A stretch of DNA of 64,000 nucleotides from Deminuibacter sp966424055 (GCA_966424055.1 CBJLMB010000001.1:186001-250000); one strand, 5' to 3'. Shown: positions 44,005-52,740, numbered from the stretch's first letter. Notes: generated by a model not told the origin, from the sequence alone. Translations and numbers: made by a program.

Positions 44005-44152
44005 TAGACTTGTTATCATCAGGCATTTAGTTTTGGATCAGAAAATTTAAACCGGTTTATACAGCTGAATGCTTTGTTTACCTGATGGTACCAGGGTGTT
44101 TGCAAGCCTGTGAAAGTATGGTACAGGCAGCATCGAAAAAGAGAAAACACAC

Positions 44153-46000
44153 ATGAAATTACGGCTGATAGACATGGCCATTATTGCTGCATACCTGGTT
44201 ACCATGCTGGTGATAGGATGGGCATTGCGCAAGAAGGCAAGAGCAAATAAAGAGAACTACCTGCTGGGCGGTAAATCGCTTCCCTGGTATATGCTGGGGC
44301 TAAGTGATGCTTCTGATATGTTTGATATTTCAGGCACCATGTGGATGGTGAGCCTTTGTTTTGTATACGGTATGAAAAGCATCTGGATACCCTGGCTATG
44401 GCCGGTATTCAACCAGGTATTTATGATGATGTATCTCTCCCGTTGGCTGCGCCGCTCCAATGCTACTACCGGGGCCGAATGGCTGGCCACCCGTTTTGGT
44501 AAATCGGGCAGGGGCGTAAAGGCCTCGCATAATATTGTTGTGGCATTCGCATTATTGAGCTGTCTTGGTTTTATGGCTTATGGCTTTGTTGGACTGGGTA
44601 AGTTTATACAGATCTTTGTTCCCTGGCAGGTAGTACAGCCTTATGTACCTTTTCATATAACCGCTGCTTATGTGCCCCATTTTTACGGGATCGTATTTAC
44701 GCTGTTTGCCATGTTCTATTCTATCCTGGGTGGAATGCACAGTATTGTACTGGGTGATGTGATCAAATACATCATCATGTCTGTAGCCTGCATCAGTATT
44801 GCAGTTATTGCCATGATACAACTGAAAGGGCATTCACTTGCAGTACCCGGTGGATGGAACAATCCTTTTTTTGGATGGAAGCTGAACCTCGACTGGCGTG
44901 GTATGGTTGATGATGCCAACCGGAAAATAAAGGACGATGGTTTTTCCCTGTTCGGTATTTTTTTTATGATGATGTTGTTTAAAGGTGTGTTCGCCAGCCT
45001 TGCAGGCCCTGCACCTAATTATGATATGCAAAAAATTCTCAGCACCCGTTCCCCGCAGGAGGCCAGTAAAATGAGCGGTTTTGTTTCTATTATCCTGCTG
45101 CCTGTTCGTTATGCAATGATCATCGGCCTTACAGTACTGGGTTTGCTTTATTTTAAACAGATACAGGGTGATCTGCAAACAGCCAATGGCACCGACTTTG
45201 AAAAGATATTGCCTGCTGCCATCAATAATTTCATGCCCGCAGGCCTTATGGGATTGGTATTGACCGGCTTGCTGGGCGCGTTTATGGGTACATTTTCAGG
45301 CACGCTCAATGCTGCGCAGGCCTATATTGTAAATGATATCTATCTCAAATACGTAAACCCCCAGGCCTCTACCCGGAAGATCATTTCAATGAATTATGCA
45401 GCCGGATTGGTGGTGGTGATTACCGGTGTGGTGCTGGGTTTGTTTGTAAAAGATGTGAATACGATCCTGCAATGGATCGTATCTGGTTTGTATGGTGGTT
45501 ATGTGGCGGCCAATATGCTAAAATGGCATTGGTGGCGCTTTAATGCCAGCGGTTTTTTCTGGAGTATGCTGGCAGGTATTATACCAGCTATTGCACTCGC
45601 TGTACTTAAATCGTTCGGGATATTGAAAGGCCTGGACCTGTACTACTGGCCGGTATTGTTCTTGTTATCACTGGCAGGCGCTGTTATCGGTAGCTATGCT
45701 ACGCCACCTACTGATAAAGAAACCCTGCATGCATTTTACAAAACAGTTCGTCCATGGGGCTTCTGGAAACCGGTGCATGCACAGGTAATAACAGAAGACC
45801 CTTCTTTTACGGGTAACAGGAGTTTCAGGATAAATATGTTCAATGTTGTATTGGGCATTATAGGCCAGCTATGCCTCACTATACTGCCCATGTACCTTGT
45901 ACTCTGGTTGAAAACGCCTTTGTTGGTCACGGTTGCCATACTGGTGGTGATTATCGTGGTATTAAAACGTACCTGGTGGAACCGCCTGAATGAGTACTAA
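44153..46000 (+). CDS. Sodium:solute symporter family transporter
   Basis: An inner membrane transporter of 615 residues with about 14-15 hydrophobic segments. The SSS pattern is visible: 'NYLLGGKSLPWYMLGLSDASDMFDISGTMW' in pieces near 36-64, 'AEWLATRFGKSG' near 102, and 'LLGAFMGTFSGTLNAAQAYIVNDIY' in pieces near 380-405. A final extension of about 100 residues includes two more hydrophobic segments. It is probably the cytoplasmic-membrane importer for the disaccharide released or bound by the SusCD system. It heads the operon with the GH130 and epimerase genes, 71 bp before the former. Confidence 0.9.
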   Translation: MKLRLIDMAIIAAYLVTMLVIGWALRKKARANKENYLLGGKSLPWYMLGLSDASDMFDISGTMWMVSLCFVYGMKSIWIPWLWPVFNQVFMMMYLSRWLRRSNATTGAEWLATRFGKSGRGVKASHNIVVAFALLSCLGFMAYGFVGLGKFIQIFVPWQVVQPYVPFHITAAYVPHFYGIVFTLFAMFYSILGGMHSIVLGDVIKYIIMSVACISIAVIAMIQLKGHSLAVPGGWNNPFFGWKLNLDWRGMVDDANRKIKDDGFSLFGIFFMMMLFKGVFASLAGPAPNYDMQKILSTRSPQEASKMSGFVSIILLPVRYAMIIGLTVLGLLYFKQIQGDLQTANGTDFEKILPAAINNFMPAGLMGLVLTGLLGAFMGTFSGTLNAAQAYIVNDIYLKYVNPQASTRKIISMNYAAGLVVVITGVVLGLFVKDVNTILQWIVSGLYGGYVAANMLKWHWWRFNASGFFWSMLAGIIPAIALAVLKSFGILKGLDLYYWPVLFLLSLAGAVIGSYATPPTDKETLHAFYKTVRPWGFWKPVHAQVITEDPSFTGNRSFRINMFNVVLGIIGQLCLTILPMYLVLWLKTPLLVTVAILVVIIVVLKRTWWNRLNEY

Positions 46001-46071
46001 CATGATCCTGCCTGCAGGGTATAGCATGGTTAAAGAATATATACTACTTAAAAAAGTGAAAAAACAATAAA

Positions 46072-47241
46072 ATGGCTGATGTATTTAATGCACGTTTGAA
46101 ACAGCTGGATGCTGCGTATGAGCTACTGGTTAACCGTGCCAATGAACCGGAAATTTGTGGTAACGGTATATTCAGCAGGTACACACATCCTGTATTAACA
46201 GCCGCCCATGTTCCTTTATGCTGGCGTTATGATTTAAACAGGCAAACCAATCCTTACCTGATGGAACGTTTTGGTATCAACGCCGTTTTTAATGCAGGCG
46301 CTATACAATGGAACGGGAAGTACATATTGGTGGCCCGCGTGGAAGGTGCTGACAGAAAATCTTTTTTTGCAGTTGCTGAAAGTCCCAATGGTATTGACCA
46401 GTTCCGGTTCTGGAACGAACCGGTGGATATGCCGGGCACAGAGCATGACGTGAATGTATATGATATGCGTTTAACGCAACATGAAGATGGATGGATATAT
46501 GGTGTGTTCTGTACTGAAAGAAGGGACCCCGCTGCCGCACCTGCCGATCAATCTTCTGCAGTGGCACAATGTGGTATTGCGAGGACAAAAGATTTTAAGC
46601 ACTGGGAACGGCTGGCCGACCTGGTTACTGGTTCACCCCAGCAACGGAATGTGGTATTGCACCCGGAGTTTGTGGATGGCAAATATGCTTTCTATACCCG
46701 TCCGCAGGATGGTTTTATTGATGCAGGCAGTGGTGGAGGCATTGGGTTCGGGTTATCGGATTCTATAGAAAATGCAGTTATAGAAACAGAAACAGTGATC
46801 GATCCGCGCAGGTACCACACTATTTATGAAGCCAAGAATGGCCTGGGACCTGCCCCTATTAAAACCGCGCATGGCTGGCTTCACCTCGCACATGGTGTTC
46901 GGAATACAGCGGCAGGGCTGCGATACACATTGTACCTTTTTATGACCAATCTGCACGATCTCACAAAAGTGATTTACAAACCTGCGGGTTATTTTATGGC
47001 GCCTGAAGGGGATGAAAGAGTGGGCGATGTATCCAATGTATTATTCTCCAATGGATGGATAGCCGATGCAAACGGCCGGGTGTTGATTTACTATGCCTCT
47101 TCTGATACACGGACACATGTGGCGGTATCTTCCATAGCCCAACTGACAGATTATGTGATGAACACTGCGCCTGATGGTTTTTACTCTGCTGCTTCAGTGA
47201 AAGTGCTGAAGCATATTATCAAAAAGAACAAAGCCCTGTAA
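46072..47241 (+). CDS. GH130 glycoside phosphorylase (mannosylglucose phosphorylase type)
   Basis: Cleaves a beta-1,4-mannoside with phosphate, giving mannose-1-phosphate. The 389-residue cytoplasmic protein (no signal peptide) matches the length and layout of GH130 subfamily 1, 4-O-beta-D-mannosyl-D-glucose phosphorylase: 'NPYLMERFGINAVFNAGAIQWNGKYIL' in pieces near 62-88, 'ARVEGADRKSFFAVAES', 'HDVNVYDMRLTQHEDGWIYG' with the candidate general acid Asp, and 'HRIYEAKNGLGPAPIKT'-like text ('HTIYEAKNGLGPAPIKT') near 254. It precedes the epimerase gene by 5 bp. Together they form the known mannobiose path: 2-epimerisation to mannosylglucose, then phosphorolysis. Confidence 0.92.
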   Translation: MADVFNARLKQLDAAYELLVNRANEPEICGNGIFSRYTHPVLTAAHVPLCWRYDLNRQTNPYLMERFGINAVFNAGAIQWNGKYILVARVEGADRKSFFAVAESPNGIDQFRFWNEPVDMPGTEHDVNVYDMRLTQHEDGWIYGVFCTERRDPAAAPADQSSAVAQCGIARTKDFKHWERLADLVTGSPQQRNVVLHPEFVDGKYAFYTRPQDGFIDAGSGGGIGFGLSDSIENAVIETETVIDPRRYHTIYEAKNGLGPAPIKTAHGWLHLAHGVRNTAAGLRYTLYLFMTNLHDLTKVIYKPAGYFMAPEGDERVGDVSNVLFSNGWIADANGRVLIYYASSDTRTHVAVSSIAQLTDYVMNTAPDGFYSAASVKVLKHIIKKNKAL

Positions 47242-47246
47242 ACGGT

Positions 47247-48461
47247 GTGTCATCATTTATAAACACTATACTGCAGGTATACCGTAGCGAAGCAGCGCAG
47301 GAGCTGTCTGCTATCCTGCATTACTGGATACGATACACAGTAGACAAAGAACATGGCGGCTTTTATGGAAGAGTAAACAACCTCAATCATCCGGAGGCTG
47401 GCGCACCGAAGGGACTGGTGCTCAACAGCCGCATTTTATGGAGCTTCAGTGCAGCGTACAATTATAGCGGCAAAACGGTTTACCTGGATATGGCGCATCG
47501 TGCCTATGCATTTATTAAAGAATATTTTTTCGACCCGGAATACGGTGGCGTATACTGGAGCGTAACTGAAAAAGGTGAAAAACTAGATGACCGGAAACAG
47601 GTATATGGCCAGGCTTTTTGCTTGTACGGGCTGAGCGAATATTACAAAGCCTGTCATCAGCCGGAGGTATTGGAACTTGCCACCGGGCTGTTCACACTGA
47701 TAGAAAAATACAGCTATGATAATAGCCGCTCAGGGTACTATGAAGCGTTTAGTCGAGACTGGCATTTCCCCGAAGATTTCAGGTTGAGCGAAAAAGATGC
47801 GAATGAAAAAAAATCGATGAACACACATCTGCATATTGCGGAAGCGTATGCATGCCTTTACCAGGTTTGGCCGGATGCTTTGTTGAAACAACAGATAGAA
47901 AAGCTGCTGGATGTATTTGCCCGCCATATTATAGATTCGAACAGCGGTCACCTGGTATTATTTTTTGATGAAGAATGGACCAGGCGTTCTGCTACGCGCT
48001 CTTATGGCCACGATATTGAAGCAGCCTGGTTGTTACAGGAGATTGCTGAAATAACAGGCGACTGCGACAAGATAGAAATTACCAAACAGTTGGCCCTGAA
48101 ACTAACCCAGGCAGCGATGGAGGGGCTGGATACAGATGGTGGGCTCTGGTACGAAAAAGATGCCGGTGAACTGGTGCTGCAAAAACATTCCTGGCCGCAG
48201 GCAGAAGCAATGGTCGGTTTTCTGAATGCATACCAGCTGAGTGGTGAAGAAAAATACCTGCGTTTGTCTGTCAGCAGCTGGCAGTTCATAAAAAAGCATA
48301 TAAAAGACCTGCAGCATGGCGAATGGTTCTGGGGCATACATGCTGATCATTCGCTTATGGAAGGGCAGGATAAAGCCGGTTTCTGGAAATGTCCCTATCA
48401 CAACAGCAGGGCCTGTATGGAGGTGATTAAAAGAACAGCAGTTATTCCGCCCAGGAAATAA
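47247..48461 (+). CDS. AGE-family epimerase (cellobiose/mannobiose 2-epimerase)
   Basis: Epimerises the reducing-end sugar of beta-1,4-disaccharides (mannobiose to mannosylglucose, cellobiose to glucosylmannose). The 404-residue alpha6/alpha6-barrel protein starts at GTG 47247, 5 bp after the GH130 stop. Family marks are 'DKEHGGFYGRVNNLN' near 33, 'LNSRILWSFSAAY' near 58, 'YGGVYWSV' near 98, 'KSMNTHLHIAEAYACLY' near 187 with the catalytic-region His, 'YGHDIEAAWLL' near 252 and 'QAEAMVGFLNAY' near 318. The pairing with GH130 is the strongest guide to substrate and argues against N-acylglucosamine epimerase. Confidence 0.93.
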   Translation: MSSFINTILQVYRSEAAQELSAILHYWIRYTVDKEHGGFYGRVNNLNHPEAGAPKGLVLNSRILWSFSAAYNYSGKTVYLDMAHRAYAFIKEYFFDPEYGGVYWSVTEKGEKLDDRKQVYGQAFCLYGLSEYYKACHQPEVLELATGLFTLIEKYSYDNSRSGYYEAFSRDWHFPEDFRLSEKDANEKKSMNTHLHIAEAYACLYQVWPDALLKQQIEKLLDVFARHIIDSNSGHLVLFFDEEWTRRSATRSYGHDIEAAWLLQEIAEITGDCDKIEITKQLALKLTQAAMEGLDTDGGLWYEKDAGELVLQKHSWPQAEAMVGFLNAYQLSGEEKYLRLSVSSWQFIKKHIKDLQHGEWFWGIHADHSLMEGQDKAGFWKCPYHNSRACMEVIKRTAVIPPRK

Positions 48462-48468
48462 GGGATAA

Positions 48469-49047
48469 CTATTTTCCGAAAGCCGCAATATTGCTGGCAA
48501 ATATTTTCACCGCAATTGCCAGCAGGATAACGCCAAAAAACTTACGTATGGCCGTGAGCCCGTTGGTGCCCAATACGCGCTCGATCCAGTTCAGTGATTT
48601 CAGCACAACAAATACAATGAGCAGGTTGATGATAATACCCATCAGGATATACAGCTGCTCAAAATTGGCTTTAAGCGACATGATCGTGGTAAGTGAACCA
48701 CTGCCTGCAATAATGGGAAAGGCTACCGGTACCACTGTGCCGGATTTGGCATCCTGGTCGGCCTTGAAAATTTCGTGACCCAGCACCATTTCCAGGCCCA
48801 GCAGGAAAATAACGATGGAGCCACCCACGGCAAAGGAACGTACATCCAGCCCGAGTATATTAAGGAACTGTTGCCCTACAAACAGGAAAGCGATCATCAG
48901 TGCACCGGAGATCAGGGTTGCATTAAGCGCGCGGATACCACCCATTTTCTTTTTCAATGATAATAATAACGGCACAGAACCAACAATATCGATAATCGCA
49001 AAAAGCGTAAAGGTAACCGTGAGTAATTGGTCGAACCGGAATTTCAT
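48469..49047 (-). CDS. MarC family (UPF0056) membrane protein
   Basis: An integral membrane protein of 192 residues with six hydrophobic segments, of the MarC/UPF0056 family. Signatures are 'LFAIIDIVGSVPLLLSL' in the first helix (the N-P/D-x-x-x-x-x-P-x-F type), 'FAVGGSIVIFLLGLEMVLG' near 72-90 and 'VPVAFPIIAGSGSLTTIMSL' near 107-126. Despite the name, MarC is not established in antibiotic resistance and its function is unknown. It converges on the epimerase gene with a 7-bp gap and is followed by no obvious partner. Confidence 0.92.
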   Translation of the reverse strand: MKFRFDQLLTVTFTLFAIIDIVGSVPLLLSLKKKMGGIRALNATLISGALMIAFLFVGQQFLNILGLDVRSFAVGGSIVIFLLGLEMVLGHEIFKADQDAKSGTVVPVAFPIIAGSGSLTTIMSLKANFEQLYILMGIIINLLIVFVVLKSLNWIERVLGTNGLTAIRKFFGVILLAIAVKIFASNIAAFGK

Positions 49048-49109
49048 TAAACGGGGTTTCTACAAACCTACTAAAAAAGGAGAATGATAGCAAGCTGCAC
49101 ACCAGGCGC

Positions 49110-49712
49110 CTATTTGATGGTAGGTTTATGTGTTTCTTTTTGTTCGGGTGCAATGTTACACAGAACCTCGTAGCTGAAACCATTACCTGCCGGATACAAC
49201 CGCACTACTGCGCCATAATGGATGGAAAAAGCCTGGAAAGAATCTTTCAAAGCTGTTTGTGTAATATGGGCAAGAATACTTCTTAATACGCCTCCATGAC
49301 TTACAATGGCCAGTGGCGCCTGTTGCTGTACGGAACGGAAAAAACCTATCACGCGGTTGTATAGCTGTACATAATTCTCGCCGCCGGGTATGGATACATT
49401 CACAAAGTCCTGCATCCAGGGGCGGATGGCTTCCTGTGGAATATCATCCCATTTCAGCAATTCCCATTCACCGCAGTGAATTTCTTTCAGCTCATCCTGG
49501 TAAAGAATGCTGTGTTCAGGGAAAAGATATTCTGCCAGTTTGCGGCAGCGCAGCAGCGGACTGGAATATACCCGGCTGATGCCTGGAGGTATAAACCGGC
49601 TGATATGTGATGCTTCTTTAGTGAAGCTGTCTGTAACATCAATATCTGCCTGCCCGTAACAGATGCCCCTGGCAATATCGGGTGTAGTATGCCTGATCAG
49701 GTAAATTTCCAT
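49110..49712 (-). CDS. cobC: Alpha-ribazole phosphatase (histidine phosphatase family)
   Basis: Removes phosphate from alpha-ribazole-5'-phosphate or from adenosylcobalamin-5'-phosphate in the nucleotide loop pathway. I take the ATG at 49712 (200 residues), since 'MEIYLIRHTTPD' is the family start with the catalytic His8 in the RHT form; a longer ORF from 49796 would run far into cobS. 'CYGQADIDV' resembles the 'CYGxxDVxL' motif, 'VYSSPLLRCRKLAEYL' the second block, and 'IVSHGGVLR' the second catalytic His. It overlaps the cobS stop by 16 bp and is the last gene of the cobT-cobS-cobC run. Confidence 0.92.
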   Translation of the reverse strand: MEIYLIRHTTPDIARGICYGQADIDVTDSFTKEASHISRFIPPGISRVYSSPLLRCRKLAEYLFPEHSILYQDELKEIHCGEWELLKWDDIPQEAIRPWMQDFVNVSIPGGENYVQLYNRVIGFFRSVQQQAPLAIVSHGGVLRSILAHITQTALKDSFQAFSIHYGAVVRLYPAGNGFSYEVLCNIAPEQKETHKPTIK

Positions 49713-50473
49713 ATAAGTAAACAGCCAATATACAATGCAATTTCGCAAACTTGTTGTGTGGCTCCAAGACAATCGCCGGTATACCCCCCGATCCATTTGT
49801 TAAAATACCAGCCCAGGTAAAGCCTGGCCAACAGTGCAGGAGCAAGGGCCAGCAGGTAAACCGGTTGCAGAAAAACAAACGGAAGCAGTCCGCCCGCAAT
49901 GGCAATGATCATTTCTGTGGCAAATAGTTTCCGGTTAGCCATTGGCCTGGACTTGCTCTGTTCGGGGTCGCTAACATATGCGTACTGCTGCATCACGGTA
50001 ACCGCAGCCAGCCGGCTGCTGCTGTGTGCGGCAATTAGTATGAATGCGAAAGAAAGCGGTGTGTGGAACGCGCTCGCCAGCTGCAGCAGCAATGCAAATT
50101 TCAGTGAAAGAACACCCAGCAAGCCTGTTACACCGAAAGTGCCCAGCCGGCTGTCTTTCATGATCAGCAGGATCTTTTCTTTGGTCCATCCTCCTCCGAA
50201 AGCATCACATACATCGGCAAAGCCATCTTCATGCAATGCACCGGTAACCAGTATGCTGCAAACCATCATCAGCAGCAGGCTGATAGCAGGTGAAAAAGCA
50301 TATTGTGCCAGCCAGTACACCAGTGCGGTTAAACCGCCTACCACCCAGCCTATCCAGGAGAAGTAGCGGGCAGAGCGCTGCAGCATATCGGCTCCATGCC
50401 CAATATTGCGTGGAACAGGCAGCCGGGTAAGAAACATAAGGGCTGTAAAAAATATGTCCAGTTGTTTTTTCAT
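49697..50473 (-). CDS. cobS: Adenosylcobinamide-GDP ribazoletransferase (cobalamin synthase)
   Basis: Joins adenosylcobinamide-GDP with alpha-ribazole (phosphate) in the membrane. The 258-residue protein (from ATG 50473; an ATG at 50494 lies inside a hairpin) has six to seven hydrophobic segments. The CobS signature appears in order: 'FFTALMFLTRLPVP' at the start, 'FSWIGWVVGGL', and 'GALHEDGFADVCDAFGGG' near 78-95 with the acidic metal-binding residues, followed by 'IMKDSRLGTFG'. It is flanked by cobT and cobC. All three are needed for lower-ligand attachment in salvage. Confidence 0.96.
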   Translation of the reverse strand: MKKQLDIFFTALMFLTRLPVPRNIGHGADMLQRSARYFSWIGWVVGGLTALVYWLAQYAFSPAISLLLMMVCSILVTGALHEDGFADVCDAFGGGWTKEKILLIMKDSRLGTFGVTGLLGVLSLKFALLLQLASAFHTPLSFAFILIAAHSSSRLAAVTVMQQYAYVSDPEQSKSRPMANRKLFATEMIIAIAGGLLPFVFLQPVYLLALAPALLARLYLGWYFNKWIGGYTGDCLGATQQVCEIALYIGCLLIWKFT

Positions 50474-50482
50474 ATTGGGTAT

Positions 50483-50516
50483 AGAGTGAGGCACTTTCCA
50501 GCAAGCACCTCACTCT
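50483..50516 (-). repeat. Hairpin between cobT and cobS (AGAGTG...CACTCT family)
   Basis: AGAGTGAGGCACTTT (50483-50497) faces a partly complementary right arm ending CCTCACTCT at 50516, with 9-10 perfect outer base pairs. It occupies the gap between the cobT stop and the cobS start. A T run follows in plus direction (50516-50520), so a read-through attenuator on either strand is possible. The unit resembles those at 57103-57136 and 59602-59616. Confidence 0.6.
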
Positions 50517-50518
50517 TT

Positions 50519-51544
50519 TTATGCCTGTGATACATTGGCTGATTCAAAACTCGCCATTTCATTCAGGAATGCAACGGCGCATTGTATCAGCGGCATAGCG
50601 AGTGCAGCGCCGGTCCCTTCACCCAGGCGTAAACCCATATTGAGCAAAGGGGTTGCATTCAGTATGCCGAGTAATTTGCTGTGTGCTTTTTCGCTGCTGG
50701 AATGAGCAAATATACAGTTACGCAAAACTGCTGGCTGCAGCTGTGATGCCAGCAGCAGTGCTGCAGTAGTAATAAAACCATCTACCACTATCAGCATATT
50801 GTTTGTTGCAGCTTGTATATAAGCGCCTGTCATCATGGCTATTTCGTAACCGCCGAAGGCCTGTAAAACCTGCAGGGGGGATTGTAATTGTGCTGCATGC
50901 AGTGTATATGCCTTTTGAAGCGTATCTATTTTCTGTAGCAGCTGTGCATCATTTACACCAGTGCCGCGGCCGGTACAGTCTTCCACAGCTATGCCTGTAA
51001 CTGCGCTCATGATCAGCGAGGCAGCGGATGTATTGCCGATACCCATTTCACCAAAACCGATGCAGTTACAACCGGTGGCTGTAATAGCCTGTACAATGGA
51101 TCTGCCTTTTTCTATGGCCTGCTCTGCTTCGGCTGCTGTCATGGCATCTCCTTCCAGGTAATTGCGTGTACCGTTGTTTATCTTGGCAGGAATAAAATCA
51201 GGATGATAATCGATCGCCGAAAAATCATAATTGACACCTGCATCCACCACTTTCAGGGTAATATGATTGTGCCTGCAGAAAACATTAACAGCCGCACCAC
51301 CATTGAGGTAATTCAGTACCATCTGGGCTGTTACTGCCTGTGGATATGGGTTTACCAGGCCTGTGGCTGCAATACCATGATCACCGGCAAATACAACCAT
51401 ATGCGGGTGAAGTACCGCAGGCTGTAAGGTTTGCTGTACAAGACCGGCTTGCAGGGCAATTGTTTCCAGTTGCCCCAGCGCTCCCGGTGGTTTTGTTTTC
51501 TGGTCGATTTTATTTTGTAGTTGCTGTTGCAAAGTCGATGTCAT
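50519..51544 (-). CDS. cobT: Nicotinate-nucleotide--dimethylbenzimidazole phosphoribosyltransferase
   Basis: Activates the lower-ligand base (dimethylbenzimidazole) as alpha-ribazole-5'-phosphate. The 341-residue protein has the family order: 'KTKPPGALGQLETIALQAG' near 16-34, 'VVFAGDHGIAATGL' near 50, 'GFGEMGIGNTSAASLIMSAV' in pieces near 163-182, 'GRGTGV' near 193 and the catalytic Glu309 in 'LRLGEGTGAALAMPL'. It is 12 bp downstream of the DUF71 gene, and a hairpin separates it from cobS. The window has no bluB, so the base may be imported or made elsewhere. Confidence 0.97.
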   Translation of the reverse strand: MTSTLQQQLQNKIDQKTKPPGALGQLETIALQAGLVQQTLQPAVLHPHMVVFAGDHGIAATGLVNPYPQAVTAQMVLNYLNGGAAVNVFCRHNHITLKVVDAGVNYDFSAIDYHPDFIPAKINNGTRNYLEGDAMTAAEAEQAIEKGRSIVQAITATGCNCIGFGEMGIGNTSAASLIMSAVTGIAVEDCTGRGTGVNDAQLLQKIDTLQKAYTLHAAQLQSPLQVLQAFGGYEIAMMTGAYIQAATNNMLIVVDGFITTAALLLASQLQPAVLRNCIFAHSSSEKAHSKLLGILNATPLLNMGLRLGEGTGAALAMPLIQCAVAFLNEMASFESANVSQA

Positions 51545-51556
51545 AATACCATTTAT

Positions 51557-52288
51557 TTAAACAGGAAGCAGGTCAGTGAAATAAAAACCATAAGCAGCCG
51601 GCTGATCCATTGCTGTGCCTGTATGATGGGTGGTTTTGGGTGCTTCATAACGCCGGTACACTGTTTCCCCTTGTGTAAAAGCAATGGGATAACGGTATAG
51701 TGGTGCTTCAAAAACAAAGGAATGAAATTCGCCGTTTTCACCGCAGGGATCTACATGAGGGGGAAGACCCTGTAAAAAATGCTCGTCAATAATACGTCCG
51801 CAAAAACTTTTATCCAGGTATTGTTCGTTAACACAAACAATAACCGAGCGGAAACCGAGTGCAATAAATTCTTTTACCAATGCAGTCGTATCCTGTTGCC
51901 ATAGCGGGAATACACAGTTGATGCCGGCTTGTTGCAGTTGCGCTTCGCGGTATATACGCAGGTCTTCGAGAAAAATATCACCAAATATGGCATGTGTGCA
52001 TCCGCTGTTCTTCAGGCTGCTTACTTTCTCCTGCATCTGTGCTTCATATTCGGCCATACCGGGCTGTTCAGGAAGCTCAATGGTTGTAAGCGGCAAACCG
52101 ATGGCTGCAGCCTGCTGTTCAAGCAATGCCCTTCTTACCCCATGCATCGAAACGCGGTTGTGCACACTGTTGACACTGGTGAGTAAGCAGGATATGTCGT
52201 AGGCATTTGACTGAAGTACTTTATAAAGGCAAAGCGCTGAATCTTTGCCGCCACTCCAGTTCATATAGGCTTGGATAGAAGTTGCCAT
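51557..52288 (-). CDS. DUF71/COG2102 ATP-pyrophosphatase (B12-associated subgroup)
   Basis: An adenine nucleotide alpha-hydrolase-like enzyme of 243 residues. The ATG at 52288 directly precedes 'IQAYMNWSGGKDSALCLY' with the PP-loop motif SGGKDS. 'LPLTTIELPEQPGMAEYE', 'THAIFGDIFLEDLRIYRE' and 'GENGEFHSFVFEAPLY' are typical of the Dph6-like family. In eukaryotes and archaea Dph6 amidates diphthine; bacteria lack diphthamide. Published comparative genomics has split off a bacterial DUF71 subgroup linked to B12 salvage, and its place 12 bp before cobT fits that. The reaction is unknown; amide formation or cleavage on a corrinoid is a guess. Confidence 0.85.
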   Translation of the reverse strand: MATSIQAYMNWSGGKDSALCLYKVLQSNAYDISCLLTSVNSVHNRVSMHGVRRALLEQQAAAIGLPLTTIELPEQPGMAEYEAQMQEKVSSLKNSGCTHAIFGDIFLEDLRIYREAQLQQAGINCVFPLWQQDTTALVKEFIALGFRSVIVCVNEQYLDKSFCGRIIDEHFLQGLPPHVDPCGENGEFHSFVFEAPLYRYPIAFTQGETVYRRYEAPKTTHHTGTAMDQPAAYGFYFTDLLPV

Positions 52289-52389
52289 AATCGTATGCAA
52301 GATAGGCCGAAGCATTGATCCGGCATTCACCAACCGGAAATTGCTGCTAAAAGCGATGAACCCAGGTTGCGGCTAGTCAGTCGTTTTAT

Positions 52390-52537
52390 AGCTGCAAGCC
52401 ATGAGCCTCCGGCCCTGAGGCGGAATGGCCCGTTAATAGCATAAATTGTTTTGCGAGGACGTCCTGAAAATAATTATCCTTTCTGCGTTTTCCGCGTGTT
52501 CCGCGAGATGCATTTCTCGCAGCTCATCGCTATTAGC
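52390..52537 (-). repeat. Dispersed repeat, tandem copy A
   Basis: One of two adjacent units of about 148 bp (the other is 52550-52697). Shared blocks include 'AAGCCATGAGC', 'TAGCATAAATTGTTTTGCG', 'CTTTCTGCGTTTTCCGCGTG' and 'GAGATGCATTTCTCGC'. The last forms a small hairpin (GCGAGA/TCTCGC). No ORF of interest spans it. The 407-bp gap between the DUF71 and DUF5009 genes consists mostly of these two units. Orientation is given as minus by convention only. Confidence 0.75.
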
Positions 52538-52549
52538 GTGAAGCTTTAC

Positions 52550-52697
52550 AGCGATAAGCCATGAGCTTCAGCTATGAGGCAGGAATGTCTTGTCCTGTTA
52601 AATAGCATAAATTGTTTTGCGTCCTGAAAACGATCGTCCTTTCTGCGTTTTCCGCGTGTTCCACGAGATGCATTTCTCGCGGCTCATCGCTATCAGC
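52550..52697 (-). repeat. Dispersed repeat, tandem copy B
   Basis: Second unit, in direct orientation to copy A, about 12 bp after it. It differs by point changes and small indels (for example 'GAGGAC' is missing after 'TTGCG'). It keeps the 'GAGATGCATTTCTCGC' hairpin. A third, inverted and degraded copy lies at 31991-32100. Confidence 0.75.
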
Positions 52698-52740
52698 CCG
52701 CCGCTATAACTGGCAACTTGAGTTGATAGCGCTCAGCTAT

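Noticed and set aside
52334..52740. Third cobalamin riboswitch for the cobT operon
   Set aside because: The conserved GCCAGGAGACCTGCC-like and GGGAA core segments are absent on the minus strand; the gap is the tandem repeat.
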